NCBI GenBank assembly: GCA_964525555.1
Contig: CAZGHN010000005.1
Location: 62,001 to 126,000, forward strand
Direction of reading: 5' to 3'
Length of the DNA: 64,000 nucleotides
Source: JAFGHJ01 sp964525555
GTDB taxonomy: Bacteria; Hydrothermota; UBA3072
Part shown: positions 8,490 through 16,053 of the stretch, piece after piece
How the letters are laid out: each line of letters begins with the position of its first letter
Numbering within the stretch: the first letter of the stretch is position 1
Notes under the pieces: generated by a model
The model's input: the letters and a program-made list of their open reading frames with translations, nothing else
Told to the model about the DNA's origin: nothing
The model's database searches: none
Translations under genes and position numbers: made by a program

Positions 8490-9719
8490 ATGGAGGAAGA
8501 TAAAGTTTTTAACCGATGGTTGATAGTGGGAGCAGCAGTTCTGATTCAGCTTTGTCTTGGCGCGATTTATGCGTGGAGTGTATTTCGTATACCCCTGCAG
8601 CAATCGATTGCAAATGGAGGATTGGGACTTTCTCCCAGTCAGGCAACACTCCCATTTTCTTTGGTTTTGATATCTTTTGCTATTGCAACAATAATCGGAG
8701 GAAGATGGCAGGATAAGGCTGGACCAAGACTTGTCGCAACTGTTGGAGGAATTGTTTTAGGCGCAGGAATGCTAATAGCCGCTTTTTCCAGGTCATTTAT
8801 CTTGCTTACTATTGGTTACGGTGTTATCTCAGGATTTGGGATAGGCTTTACTTACGTATGCCCCGTCGCAACCGGAATCAAGTGGTTTCCCGATAAAAGA
8901 GGTCTGATAACGGGTTTAAGTGTTGCCGGTTTCGGAGCCGGAGCCCTAATCGTGGCGCCGGTAGCTCGTGCCCTTATAGACGGAATGGGTGTTTTTTCGA
9001 CTCTGGCAATTTTAGGTATAGTTTTTCTCGGTGTTATTGTGATTGGTTCACAAATTTTAAGAAATCCACCCGCGGGATGGAAGCCGGAAGGTTGGATTCC
9101 TCCGGAAAAAACAGAAAAGGCCAAACTGGATTTCGGACCGGGGGAGATGCTTTCCTCCCTGTCTTTTTATCTTGTCTGGATAATGTATTTCTTCGGTTGT
9201 ATTGCCGGACTTATGATTATAGCACAGACTTCACCCATAGGCCAAGAGCTTGTTGGGTTGACTCCCAAGGTTGCAGCGTTAGCGGTTGGAACACTTGCAA
9301 TATTTAATGCAATAGGGAGAATTTTCTGGGGACGTCTGTCCGATATGTTGGGTAGAAAGAAAACACTCTTTCTTATGCTGGTTATAAATGGTATCGCGAT
9401 ACTTTTATACAACATTATAGAGGTATTTCCTCTTTACTACTGGATAGGAATATACATCGTTGGATTATGTTTCGGCGGTTACCTGGCTCTATTCCCTGCA
9501 ATTACTGCTGATTATTACGGCACGAAGAATATCGGGATTAATTACGGTTTGGTTTTCACGGCTTACGGTGTTGGCGGACTTCTCGGTACGCTTTTTGCCC
9601 CGAGAGTGCTCGAGATAACAAAAAGTTATTCGATGGCATTTACTGTTACCGGTATACTTTGTCTTTTGGGCGCAGTGATCGCTATTATTAGCAGACCACC
9701 GGGCGTAAAACAGACTTAA
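8490..9719 (+). CDS. OFA-family MFS transporter (oxalate/formate antiporter-like)
   Basis: Twelve-helix major facilitator protein of 409 residues. The N-terminus NRWLIVGAAVLIQLCLGAIY leads into AWSVFRIPL, the hallmark start of the oxalate/formate-antiporter family. GRWQDKAGPR and GRLSDMLGRKK are the MFS loop 2-3 and loop 8-9 motifs. ATG 8490 is preferred over TTG 8487 because AAAGGAGG ends 6 nt before it. It lies 29 nt after acs, so a carboxylate such as acetate is a likely substrate. This is inference; the sequence does not fix specificity. Confidence 0.88.
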   Translation: MEEDKVFNRWLIVGAAVLIQLCLGAIYAWSVFRIPLQQSIANGGLGLSPSQATLPFSLVLISFAIATIIGGRWQDKAGPRLVATVGGIVLGAGMLIAAFSRSFILLTIGYGVISGFGIGFTYVCPVATGIKWFPDKRGLITGLSVAGFGAGALIVAPVARALIDGMGVFSTLAILGIVFLGVIVIGSQILRNPPAGWKPEGWIPPEKTEKAKLDFGPGEMLSSLSFYLVWIMYFFGCIAGLMIIAQTSPIGQELVGLTPKVAALAVGTLAIFNAIGRIFWGRLSDMLGRKKTLFLMLVINGIAILLYNIIEVFPLYYWIGIYIVGLCFGGYLALFPAITADYYGTKNIGINYGLVFTAYGVGGLLGTLFAPRVLEITKSYSMAFTVTGILCLLGAVIAIISRPPGVKQT

Positions 9720-9743
9720 GAGTTTTTTCGATATATAAAATAT

Positions 9744-9776
9744 AAAAGAGGAGCAGAATTAACCTGCTCCTCTTTT
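9744..9776. terminator. Rho-independent terminator, probably bidirectional
   Basis: Perfect 13-bp inverted repeat: arms 9744-9756 (AAAAGAGGAGCAG) and 9764-9776, with a 7-nt loop. The arm ends supply a T-run on either strand. It separates the + strand acs/MFS unit from the convergent gene at 9796. Confidence 0.85.
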
Positions 9777-9795
9777 CTTGAAAGGAAGGGGAATT

Positions 9796-10185
9796 TTATT
9801 TTTCCGATTTACTCTGGATTTTATAGTAGGCTACAAGAGCAGCCCCTATGAAAGTCAAAACAAAACCGGCCATTGTGAAGAAATATATACCCTCGTCTCT
9901 CATTTTATATGCGAAGAACGAACCTCCAATCACAAGGCCAAGACCGATTCCAAGATAGATCAATCCTTTTCTCAGGTAATCAAGCGGTGTAGCGGGTTGG
10001 GGTACCGGTTCCGGTGGCAGTTCCACTCCGGCTTCTATTGCTTTTAACCTTTCTTCCCTTTTTAATTTTTCTTTTTTATAATCTGTTGAAAAGACAAAGT
10101 AAAAAACGATAAAGATTACAAAGATGGGGAATAATATAGCAACAAGCGGTATTACTAGACCTATTAGACCGGTTAGATTTCCCAT
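9796..10185 (-). CDS. DUF6249-like small membrane protein
   Basis: A 129-residue protein with three predicted transmembrane segments: about 5-32 before FSTDYKKEK, about 75-94 (IYLGIGLGLVIGGSF) and about 100-120. A charged cytoplasmic linker, KKEKLKREERLKAIEAG, is followed by a proline-rich stretch. The RERLKAIEAG-plus-two-helix layout resembles DUF6249, of unknown function. AAAGGAGG precedes the ATG. It has no same-strand neighbours, so context says little. Confidence 0.7.
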   Translation of the reverse strand: MGNLTGLIGLVIPLVAILFPIFVIFIVFYFVFSTDYKKEKLKREERLKAIEAGVELPPEPVPQPATPLDYLRKGLIYLGIGLGLVIGGSFFAYKMRDEGIYFFTMAGFVLTFIGAALVAYYKIQSKSEK

Positions 10186-10381
10186 AATAGTCCTCCTTTT
10201 TATTTGTAATAGGATACGGTTTCTGGGTTATAAATATCATAATTACCTAAATCATTTGATGGGTAGAATTTCTCTTCTAAGTGTTTGAATCTATATTTAA
10301 ATTTATACTTTAACATTTTTAACCTCCGTTTATTCAGTTTGACGCAGGATAGCGAAAATTTGTTTCAAAAAAACAATAAAT

Positions 10382-10502
10382 TTACCATAGAGGGCACAAA
10401 GAAACAAAGAACACAAAAAGACCACAGAGAAAAAAAGTTATTTTGTTTTTTTCAGCCCATCCCCAAAAAATTATTCTCACACAAAGACACGAAGACACAA
10501 AG
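10382..10502. repeat. dispersed CACAAAG/CACAGAG repeat pair in a 518-bp gene-free gap
   Basis: Between 10186 and 10703 there is no credible gene. The gap holds two blocks of the CTCTGTG family in reverse sense, 10382-10436 (including ACCACAGAG) and 10473-10502 (CACAAAGACACGAAGACACA), then the composite element at 10567-10660. A 95-codon frame here is only repeat sequence. Confidence 0.65.
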
Positions 10503-10566
10503 TTTATTTTTTCTGTTATTTCTACTGCTAACTACTCCCTTCTCCCTACTCTCTATTTTTGTTTTT

Positions 10567-10660
10567 GACTGATGCCTGGCGACTAGTGACTGATGACTGG
10601 TTGATTATTCAACTGATCCGAAGGATCTATATTACTATTCAACGATCCAACCACCTAGCA
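10567..10660 (-). repeat. composite hairpin plus 8-mer/7-mer repeat element
   Basis: Plus strand 10567-10601 is five heptamers (GACTGAT, GCCTGGC, GACTAGT, GACTGAT, GACTGGT). Then 10615-10627 is a perfect hairpin GATCC-GAA-GGATC, flanked by octamers such as ATTCAACT and ATTCAACG. Read on the minus strand it is hairpin (loop TTC), AGTTGAAT, AATCAACC, heptamers, then AGTCAAAAA. It ends about 10 nt before the promoter of the M48 gene. Confidence 0.7.
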
Positions 10661-10669
10661 AAAAAACCA

Positions 10670-10697
10670 TTGACTACCTGACGAAATTCAATATAAT
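10670..10697 (+). promoter_or_regulatory. promoter of M48 protease gene (leaderless)
   Basis: -35 TTGACT (10670-10675), 16-nt spacer, -10 TATAAT (10692-10697). The ATG at 10704 is only 6 nt beyond the -10 box, so transcription should start at or next to the start codon. Confidence 0.8.
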
Positions 10698-10703
10698 TCT
10701 TTT

Positions 10704-11483
10704 ATGAGGAAATTTACTGTTTTTTTACTTCTATTTATTGTTTCGTGTGTAACTACAGGACCCGGAGGGAAAACCGACATAATATTGATTTCTACAGCAG
10801 AGGAAGTTGAAATCGGTCAGCAGGTCGCTTCGGACGTTGAATCCAAGGAAAAATTATTAAAAAACACGGCTGTACAGAATTATGTAAACGGAGTTGGACA
10901 AAAGATTGTCAGGGTGTGTGATAGAAGGGATATAGAGTATAAATTCAAGGTTATTGATAAGAAAGAAATAAATGCTTTTGCATGTCCAGGCGGCTATATT
11001 TACGTTTACTCCGGATTGCTTGAAATTCTTGATAATGAAGCTCAACTTGCCGGAGTTTTATCTCATGAAGTGAGTCATCTTGTGGCACGGCATTCAATGA
11101 AAAAACTGCAGAATATATATGGATATTCAATACTTGCTCAAATTGCTCTTGGTGATAAGGCTGAAGGTGTTGCCGGTGATATTGTAAATGTAGCAGCAAT
11201 GCTTATACTTCAGGGTTATAGCAGGGATAATGAGTTTGAAGCAGATAGATATGGAATTTTGTATGCGAAGAATGCAGGTTATAACCCTCAAGGTATGATT
11301 CAGATTTTTGAAAAATTTAAAACAATGGAAGGGAATCCTCCGCCTGCAGTGTTGGGACTGCTTTCTTCTCATCCTCCTGCTGGAGATAGGATTAGTAAGG
11401 GTAAATCTGAGATAGGTAGGATCGGAGGCACATCTCAACCTTACTATACAGAAAATTACGCTAAAATAAAATCACAGTTATAA
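10704..11483 (+). CDS. M48-family metalloprotease, lipoprotein
   Basis: A 259-residue zinc protease of the BepA/LoiP-like M48 group, probably anchored to a membrane facing the periplasm. The N-terminus MRKFTVFLLLFIVSC is a signal peptide ending in a lipobox with Cys15. Zinc ligands are HEVSH (about 119-123) and the downstream Glu in DNEFEADRYGI. There are no C-terminal TPRs, unlike BepA, so it is the short form. The family trims or quality-controls envelope proteins. There is no Shine-Dalgarno and the mRNA appears leaderless. Confidence 0.9.
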   Translation: MRKFTVFLLLFIVSCVTTGPGGKTDIILISTAEEVEIGQQVASDVESKEKLLKNTAVQNYVNGVGQKIVRVCDRRDIEYKFKVIDKKEINAFACPGGYIYVYSGLLEILDNEAQLAGVLSHEVSHLVARHSMKKLQNIYGYSILAQIALGDKAEGVAGDIVNVAAMLILQGYSRDNEFEADRYGILYAKNAGYNPQGMIQIFEKFKTMEGNPPPAVLGLLSSHPPAGDRISKGKSEIGRIGGTSQPYYTENYAKIKSQL

Positions 11484-11565
11484 AAATTACATTGTTGGCA
11501 TTAAGTCCTTTTCGGTAATCATTCGCAAAAACAGAGAGTGTACGTTTATTAGAAAAGGAGGAATT

Positions 11566-12594
11566 ATGAAAAAGCTATTAGTTTTAGTACTTATGTCCTT
11601 TGTGCTTTTGGGTGATGAGTGGGGTTTTATAAATAAGAAAGGCAGAATGGTAATTAAGCCTCAATTTGAAGAAGCAGAAAACTTTTCTGAAGGTATGGCC
11701 AGGGTTTTAGTTGATGGCAAGTACGGGTATATAGATAGTAAAGGGGAGATAGTTATAAAGCCCCAATTCGTTGAGGCTTGGGATTTTTCTGAAGGGTTAG
11801 CCAGAGTGTTATCCGGAGGCAAGTATGGGTATATTAATAAAACAGGCAGATGGCTTATTCAACCAAAATTTAATAAAGCGGAAGATTTTTCGGAAGGGCT
11901 TGCCTGTGTAAGTGTTAGGATTGGCATGGTGAATATATATGGCTTTATCGATAATAGTGGAAGATGGGTTATAAGCCCTAAATTTTGGAAGGCGCTTGGT
12001 TTTTCTGAAGGTTTAGCGCCCATTAAGGATTCAATTAGTGGGAAATGGGGTTATATTAATAAGGAAGGTTCTGTAGTAATCAAATCTCAATATGATGAGG
12101 TTTGGCATTTTAAGGAAGGTTTAGCAGCTGTACCTAAATTTACAGAAGGATTTTTTGCCTATGGTTTTATAAATCAGGAGGGTAAGTGGAAAGTTAGACC
12201 TAATTTTGAAGAGGTTTGGGATTTCTCGGAAGGTTTAGCTGCGGTGTTGTTGAACGGTAAATACGGTTATATCGATGAGAATGGCAAAATTGTTATTGAG
12301 CCACAATATGGCGAAGCATGGAGTTTTTCTGGAGGTTTTGCTGCGGTTGAGTTGAATGGCAATTTTGGATACATTAATAATCAAGGGAAATGGATATTTA
12401 AACCAAAATTCGAAGAGGCAGGTGATTTTTCAGAGGGAATTGCCTTGGTAAGAAAAAACGATAAATATGGGTATGTAAGAATAGCTCGGTTTATTTTCTT
12501 AAAAATTAGAAGATGGGTTGTTCGTCCTCAATTCGAGGCGGGTAGGGATTTTTCGGAGGGATTGGCAGCGGTTAAAGTAAAAGGAAACGATTAG
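11566..12594 (+). CDS. WG-repeat protein
   Basis: A 342-residue protein made almost entirely of WG/KWG repeats. About nine copies of a roughly 35-residue unit read like YGYIDxxGxxVIxPQFxEA followed by xxFSEGLAxV. A short hydrophobic N-terminus (MKKLLVLVLMSFVLLG) suggests export, but no clear cleavage site is visible. AAAAGGAGG lies 5 nt before the ATG. WG-repeat proteins have no single established function; a surface or periplasmic binding role is possible. It follows the M48 gene by 82 nt and may be co-transcribed. Confidence 0.85.
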   Translation: MKKLLVLVLMSFVLLGDEWGFINKKGRMVIKPQFEEAENFSEGMARVLVDGKYGYIDSKGEIVIKPQFVEAWDFSEGLARVLSGGKYGYINKTGRWLIQPKFNKAEDFSEGLACVSVRIGMVNIYGFIDNSGRWVISPKFWKALGFSEGLAPIKDSISGKWGYINKEGSVVIKSQYDEVWHFKEGLAAVPKFTEGFFAYGFINQEGKWKVRPNFEEVWDFSEGLAAVLLNGKYGYIDENGKIVIEPQYGEAWSFSGGFAAVELNGNFGYINNQGKWIFKPKFEEAGDFSEGIALVRKNDKYGYVRIARFIFLKIRRWVVRPQFEAGRDFSEGLAAVKVKGND

Positions 12595-12708
12595 ATAGTA
12601 TATTGATTTGTTAAAATTAAGATTTTGGATTTAGCTATAAATTCATCGTTTTGTTGGGTTGTGGGATCGAAACTTAGAAAATCTGTAAATCATTACATCC
12701 TATCCTTA

Positions 12709-13437
12709 TTACTCTCCACAACTACAAAGATTAGAACATTTATTGATTGCTTCTGAGATGAATGCGTTGTCGGAATCAAGGACCATAGGTCTAATATTAT
12801 TAAGTAATTCCATCTGATAATGGCTGCATTCTTTTACTTTTGATAATAAAAATGTAGATTTTTGGTCGGGAAGGCATTTGCAATATCCCATTGCGGCATG
12901 GGCTTCTCCAAGCATGTCTTTTATCAATTCTCTATTTATTTCCTCGCCTTCTTTAAAAGTAAAGATAAAATCCTTTGTTCTTCTGTCAGCTCGTTTTATA
13001 TGAAGCCTAGCTTTGCTCTCATGACGTATGGTTAGCGCAAGTTGTGCGTTTTCTCCAAAGCGTTTTACGGGGTAAAGAGTATCTCCGGGTAGACTGTAGG
13101 CGCTAAAGGAGAAAGACAATACAAGTGTAGAAGTAAAAATTAAGGCGGCAAATGCTATCCTTCGGACAGGAGGTTTTGTTATTAATGTTCTAAGAACGAA
13201 GAGAGGTTTTATTATTGCGTTTTCTTCCTTATCCGACTTAATTTTAGCCATTGTTTTTTCAAATGCCATTATGTCGATTTCCGGTTTAGGAGTGTTATCA
13301 ATGCCGCATGCAAGACTTAACATCGGTTTTAGTTCTTCTGCGTATTCGGGATATTCTTTCAGGCAATCATCGATGTTTTTTCCTTCCCTGATTTCGCTGA
13401 TTAAAAGATCCAGTATATCTTCGATTCTTTTTTTCAT
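12709..13437 (-). CDS. DUF5667 membrane protein, probable anti-sigma partner
   Basis: A 242-residue protein. An N-terminal helical region (1-80) with KEYPEYAEELKPML resembles the cytosolic segment of sigma-linked proteins. One transmembrane helix follows at about 93-113 (RRIAFAALIFTSTLVLSFSF). The extracytoplasmic part begins SLPGDTLYPVKRFGENAQLA, the signature of DUF5667. The C-terminus is Cys-rich (CSNLCSCGE). Its ATG overlaps the sigma-factor stop, so the pair is co-translated. An anti-sigma role is inferred from that pairing. Confidence 0.8.
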   Translation of the reverse strand: MKKRIEDILDLLISEIREGKNIDDCLKEYPEYAEELKPMLSLACGIDNTPKPEIDIMAFEKTMAKIKSDKEENAIIKPLFVLRTLITKPPVRRIAFAALIFTSTLVLSFSFSAYSLPGDTLYPVKRFGENAQLALTIRHESKARLHIKRADRRTKDFIFTFKEGEEINRELIKDMLGEAHAAMGYCKCLPDQKSTFLLSKVKECSHYQMELLNNIRPMVLDSDNAFISEAINKCSNLCSCGE

Positions 13438-14009
13438 AAATCTACTCCACTTAAGTGTCCTCTCATAGTTTTTAACGCGCGAAACTGCAGAAGTTTTACT
13501 GCTCCTTCCGAGATTCCGATTATTTTTGCTATTTCTCCATTTTTATAGCCTTCTATAAATTTGAGAATAATGACTTCTTTTTGTCTCTCTGTAAGAAATT
13601 TCATAGCCTTCTTTAGAGCCTCTTCGTTTAAAATCTGTTCTGTAAAATCTTTACGCCCGTTTGGAATATCTCCGGGCATTTCCTGTACACTTATTTTGCT
13701 TTTTCTAACCGAGTTCTTGCGGTAGAAGTCTATTACAGTATTTCTAGCAATTTTGTAAATCCAACTATTAAAATTTCCTTTTTGCCTTGGAAGGGCTTTT
13801 GCGATTTTCAATATAACATCTCCCGTAAGATCTTCCGCTTCGGTTTTATTATTAATGCGATAATAAATAAATCTATATATCTTTGTATAAATATATGCGA
13901 ATAACTTTTCTTTGTAAGTTTCATTACCTTTCTTTGCAAGAGCAACTATTTCAGATATTTCATTTTCTTTAATTTCTTCATTTTTTAATAAAGACGAATA
14001 AATATCCAT
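13434..14009 (-). CDS. ECF-type RNA polymerase sigma factor
   Basis: About 191 residues, with sigma region 2 (FIYYRINNKTEAEDLTGDVILKI, here split around about 55-77; core motif AEDLTGDV) and region 4 (FLTERQKEVIILKF and the HTH NGEIAKIIGISEGAVKLLQ). I use ATG 14009 because the promoter at 14023-14050 lies between it and the earlier frame start at 14042. The leader is only about 6-7 nt. The overlapping DUF5667 gene is the likely regulator. The target regulon is unknown. Confidence 0.88.
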   Translation of the reverse strand: MDIYSSLLKNEEIKENEISEIVALAKKGNETYKEKLFAYIYTKIYRFIYYRINNKTEAEDLTGDVILKIAKALPRQKGNFNSWIYKIARNTVIDFYRKNSVRKSKISVQEMPGDIPNGRKDFTEQILNEEALKKAMKFLTERQKEVIILKFIEGYKNGEIAKIIGISEGAVKLLQFRALKTMRGHLSGVDL

Positions 14010-14022
14010 AATGTTACGAACT

Positions 14023-14050
14023 AATATAACGGTTTTTTCCAAAAAATCAA
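14023..14050 (-). promoter_or_regulatory. promoter of sigma/DUF5667 pair
   Basis: Minus strand -35 TTGATT (14050-14045), 16-nt spacer, -10 TATATT (14028-14023). Its position shows that the sigma gene starts at 14009, with almost no leader. Confidence 0.65.
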
Positions 14051-14106
14051 AGGAAATTTAGAGATTAATTTGATTTTATTTAAGTCTTCTAGTATTTTGG
14101 GATAAA

Positions 14107-14131
14107 TGGGCAGGTTTTAACGGCCTGCCCA
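14107..14131. terminator. hairpin after arsM, possible terminator
   Basis: Inverted repeat GGGCAGG (14108-14114) / CCTGCCC (14124-14130), extended by one T-A pair, with a 9-nt loop. It lies 57 nt beyond the arsM stop. No clean U-run follows, so factor-independent termination is uncertain. Confidence 0.45.
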
Positions 14132-14186
14132 ATCTCTACGGAAATTAACAAGCTTATATTAGAGTTTTTTAAAATTGTTACCAAAA

Positions 14187-15014
14187 TCAGGTCTTTTGAC
14201 CGTAAACACTTATGCTCAAGATAGATTTTTCGAAGCTTTTTATTTCCTCTGGGGTGATTCCCGACTCTTCGATAATTGCTTTAGCGGTTGGATCTTTTTC
14301 GACATGTTTTAAAGGCATTACGACTTCCTGTTCTATTCTTACGTTCTCAAAGCCCGCTTTTTTTATAACCGCAATGTATTTCTCTTTTAACATTGCTCCA
14401 GCAAGGCAGCCTACGTGCGCAGAAATAGATTTTTTTATTTTCACTGGCAGCTCTTCTTCGAGAACTATATCCGAAACCATCATTCTTCCTCCGGGCTTTA
14501 ATACCCTGAATGCTTCGCTAAATACTCTTTCTTTGTCCGAGGATAAATTGATAACACAATTTGATATAATTAAATCTATTGAATTGTCGGCAACTGGCAA
14601 ATTCTCGATTTCCCCCAATCTGAATTCGACATTGCCGAAATTCTCCTCCTTTGCATTTTCTCTGGCTTTTTCGATCATCTCGGGAGTCATATCCACACCT
14701 ATAACTCGGCCATTATCTCCAACTTTCTCCGCAGCCAAAAAGCAGTCGAATCCTCCTCCCGCTCCGAGATCCAATACTGTTTCGCCTTTCTTAATAGATG
14801 CCAACGCAGTCGGATTACCACACCCAAGTCCCATATTTGAACCTTCGGGGACCGAATTGATTTCTTCTTCGCTGTATCCTATTCCCTTACTTATAGTAAC
14901 TGCCCGGTTTGAATCCGTACAGCAGGAAGTAATCTGACCGCAGCAAGAGCTATTCTCCCGGGCTATTTTAGCATATCCTTCTCTTATTTTATTTCTTATA
15001 TATCTTTCTTCCAT
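14187..15014 (-). CDS. arsM: arsenite methyltransferase
   Basis: A 275-residue SAM-dependent methyltransferase that converts As(III) to methylated arsenicals. The SAM motif is VLDLGAGGGFDCFLAAEKVG, followed by GVDMTPEMIEKA. Cysteines expected to bind As(III) are present: the N-terminal SSCCGQ/TSCC region, SNCVINLS and HVGCLAGA. SSDKERVFSEAFRVLKPGGR is typical of ArsM. It is the last gene of an arsR - Met-rich - arsM operon, which supports the arsenic role. Confidence 0.93.
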   Translation of the reverse strand: MEERYIRNKIREGYAKIARENSSCCGQITSCCTDSNRAVTISKGIGYSEEEINSVPEGSNMGLGCGNPTALASIKKGETVLDLGAGGGFDCFLAAEKVGDNGRVIGVDMTPEMIEKARENAKEENFGNVEFRLGEIENLPVADNSIDLIISNCVINLSSDKERVFSEAFRVLKPGGRMMVSDIVLEEELPVKIKKSISAHVGCLAGAMLKEKYIAVIKKAGFENVRIEQEVVMPLKHVEKDPTAKAIIEESGITPEEIKSFEKSILSISVYGQKT

Positions 15015-15028
15015 TTTTCCCTCCGCAG

Positions 15029-15550
15029 TTAATTTTTGTTTATTTTTATATCGATGTCTATTTTCTTAATTTGCGCAAGCTTGGCAACAAAGTATATAGC
15101 GCTTTCCACTGAGATCTTTAAATGTTCTGCAATGGCTTTTATGTTGAGGCTTTTTTTGTTTTTTAAATGGCCTAGAATTTCTTCATTCACCTGCCCCACC
15201 CATTCTTCAAACATTGAGTTTATTTCCGGAGTTACGATAGCCGTTATTTCCTTGCTCTGCTTTATAGATTGAATCATTTCCTTGCACATATCCATCGGGC
15301 TTTCTCCTTCATTTTCCCCATCACAAGGCGAACCTCCACTCATCATATGCTGCATCATACCCATCATTGGTCCACTTTCACCCATCATATGCTGCATCAT
15401 TTTTGGCATCATATCTTTTATTAAAGCACCTTTTTCCTCTTCTGTCATACCATCGAAGAATTTTTCCATCATATTTTCCATCATTTCCTTCCTTTCTTCG
15501 GGTGACATTTTATTCATCATTGAATCCATCATTTTGTCTTTTATACCCAT
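15029..15550 (-). CDS. Met-rich protein with helical C-terminal domain in the ars operon
   Basis: A 173-residue protein I do not recognise as a named family. Residues 1-75 are extremely methionine-rich and helical, with MM pairs about every 4-10 residues (for example MMENMMEKF, MMPKMMQHMM, GPMMGMMQHMM). A short acidic Cys-containing linker (SPCDGENEGESPMDMC) follows. The last 60 residues, IKAIAEHLKISVESAIYFV, look like a winged-helix or HTH fold. It lies between arsR and arsM. Metalloid or Cu(I)/Ag(I) sensing or storage by thioethers is an inference. Confidence 0.75.
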   Translation of the reverse strand: MGIKDKMMDSMMNKMSPEERKEMMENMMEKFFDGMTEEEKGALIKDMMPKMMQHMMGESGPMMGMMQHMMSGGSPCDGENEGESPMDMCKEMIQSIKQSKEITAIVTPEINSMFEEWVGQVNEEILGHLKNKKSLNIKAIAEHLKISVESAIYFVAKLAQIKKIDIDIKINKN

Positions 15551-15562
15551 ATTAACCTCCGT

Positions 15563-15910
15563 TTAAAAATCCTTACACTGTTTATCCCACCAACTCGGAC
15601 AGCAAAACATTCTCTTTTTCGTTTTAATGTCGCTTATGTAGTGAGCAATTTCACCAAATATACCAAGCGCATCAAGAAGTCTCCTGTCTTTCAATTGGTA
15701 GTATATAAATGGCCCATCTCTGGCTGTTTTGAGAATTTGCGCCTCCCTCAAAACTTTTAAATGATGCGAAACAAGGGGCTGAGACAATCCTGTTTTTTCG
15801 ACTATCTCAGTTACAGAACGTCTCTTATCCTGGATAAAATTTATTATTCTTAAGCGATTTGTCTCGCTTAACGTCTGAAAAAGCATCTCCAACTTCTCCA
15901 CTTCACTCAT
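15563..15910 (-). CDS. arsR: ArsR-family metalloregulator
   Basis: A 115-residue winged-helix repressor of the ArsR/SmtB family. The recognition region is VTEIVEKTGLSQPLVSHHLK followed by VLREAQILKTARDG and the wing FIYYQL. The usual ELCVCDL Cys box is absent. The C-terminal tail carries CCPSWWDKQC instead, a plausible As(III) site placed at the C-terminus as in some variant ArsRs. The ATG follows GGAGGG. An inverted repeat overlapping its promoter is a candidate self-operator. The gene leads the arsM operon. Confidence 0.92.
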   Translation of the reverse strand: MSEVEKLEMLFQTLSETNRLRIINFIQDKRRSVTEIVEKTGLSQPLVSHHLKVLREAQILKTARDGPFIYYQLKDRRLLDALGIFGEIAHYISDIKTKKRMFCCPSWWDKQCKDF

Positions 15911-15924
15911 ATAAGCCCTCCTTT

Positions 15925-15944
15925 ATATAAATGAACGTTTATAT
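15925..15944. promoter_or_regulatory. candidate ArsR operator
   Basis: Perfect inverted repeat ATATAAA-TGAACG-TTTATAT (7-bp arms, 6-nt spacer) just downstream of and touching the -10 box and ahead of the arsR Shine-Dalgarno. AT-rich palindromes with a TGAACG-like centre are usual for ArsR/SmtB repressors. Confidence 0.6.
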
Positions 15945-15970
15945 GATAGTAAACTCTTTTAAAAAGTCAA
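15943..15970 (-). promoter_or_regulatory. promoter of arsR operon
   Basis: Minus strand -35 TTGACT (15970-15965), 16-nt spacer, -10 TATCAT (15948-15943). The operator-like repeat abuts its downstream edge. Confidence 0.6.
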
Positions 15971-16053
15971 GGGGGTAAAATTATTTAATTCGAATATTGC
16001 TTTGTTCTTTAGGTATGGAGAATAGGGTAAAGGTCGATTCGGGAATCTTTATT

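Noticed and set aside
10285..10572. 95-codon plus-strand frame
   Set aside because: Consists of dispersed repeat sequence (CACAAAG/CACAGAG type) with no ribosome site and low-complexity K/T/F composition.
14212..14937. 241-codon plus-strand frame
   Set aside because: Fully antisense to arsM, which has clear motifs and an operon. Codon pattern mirrors the arsM wobble positions.
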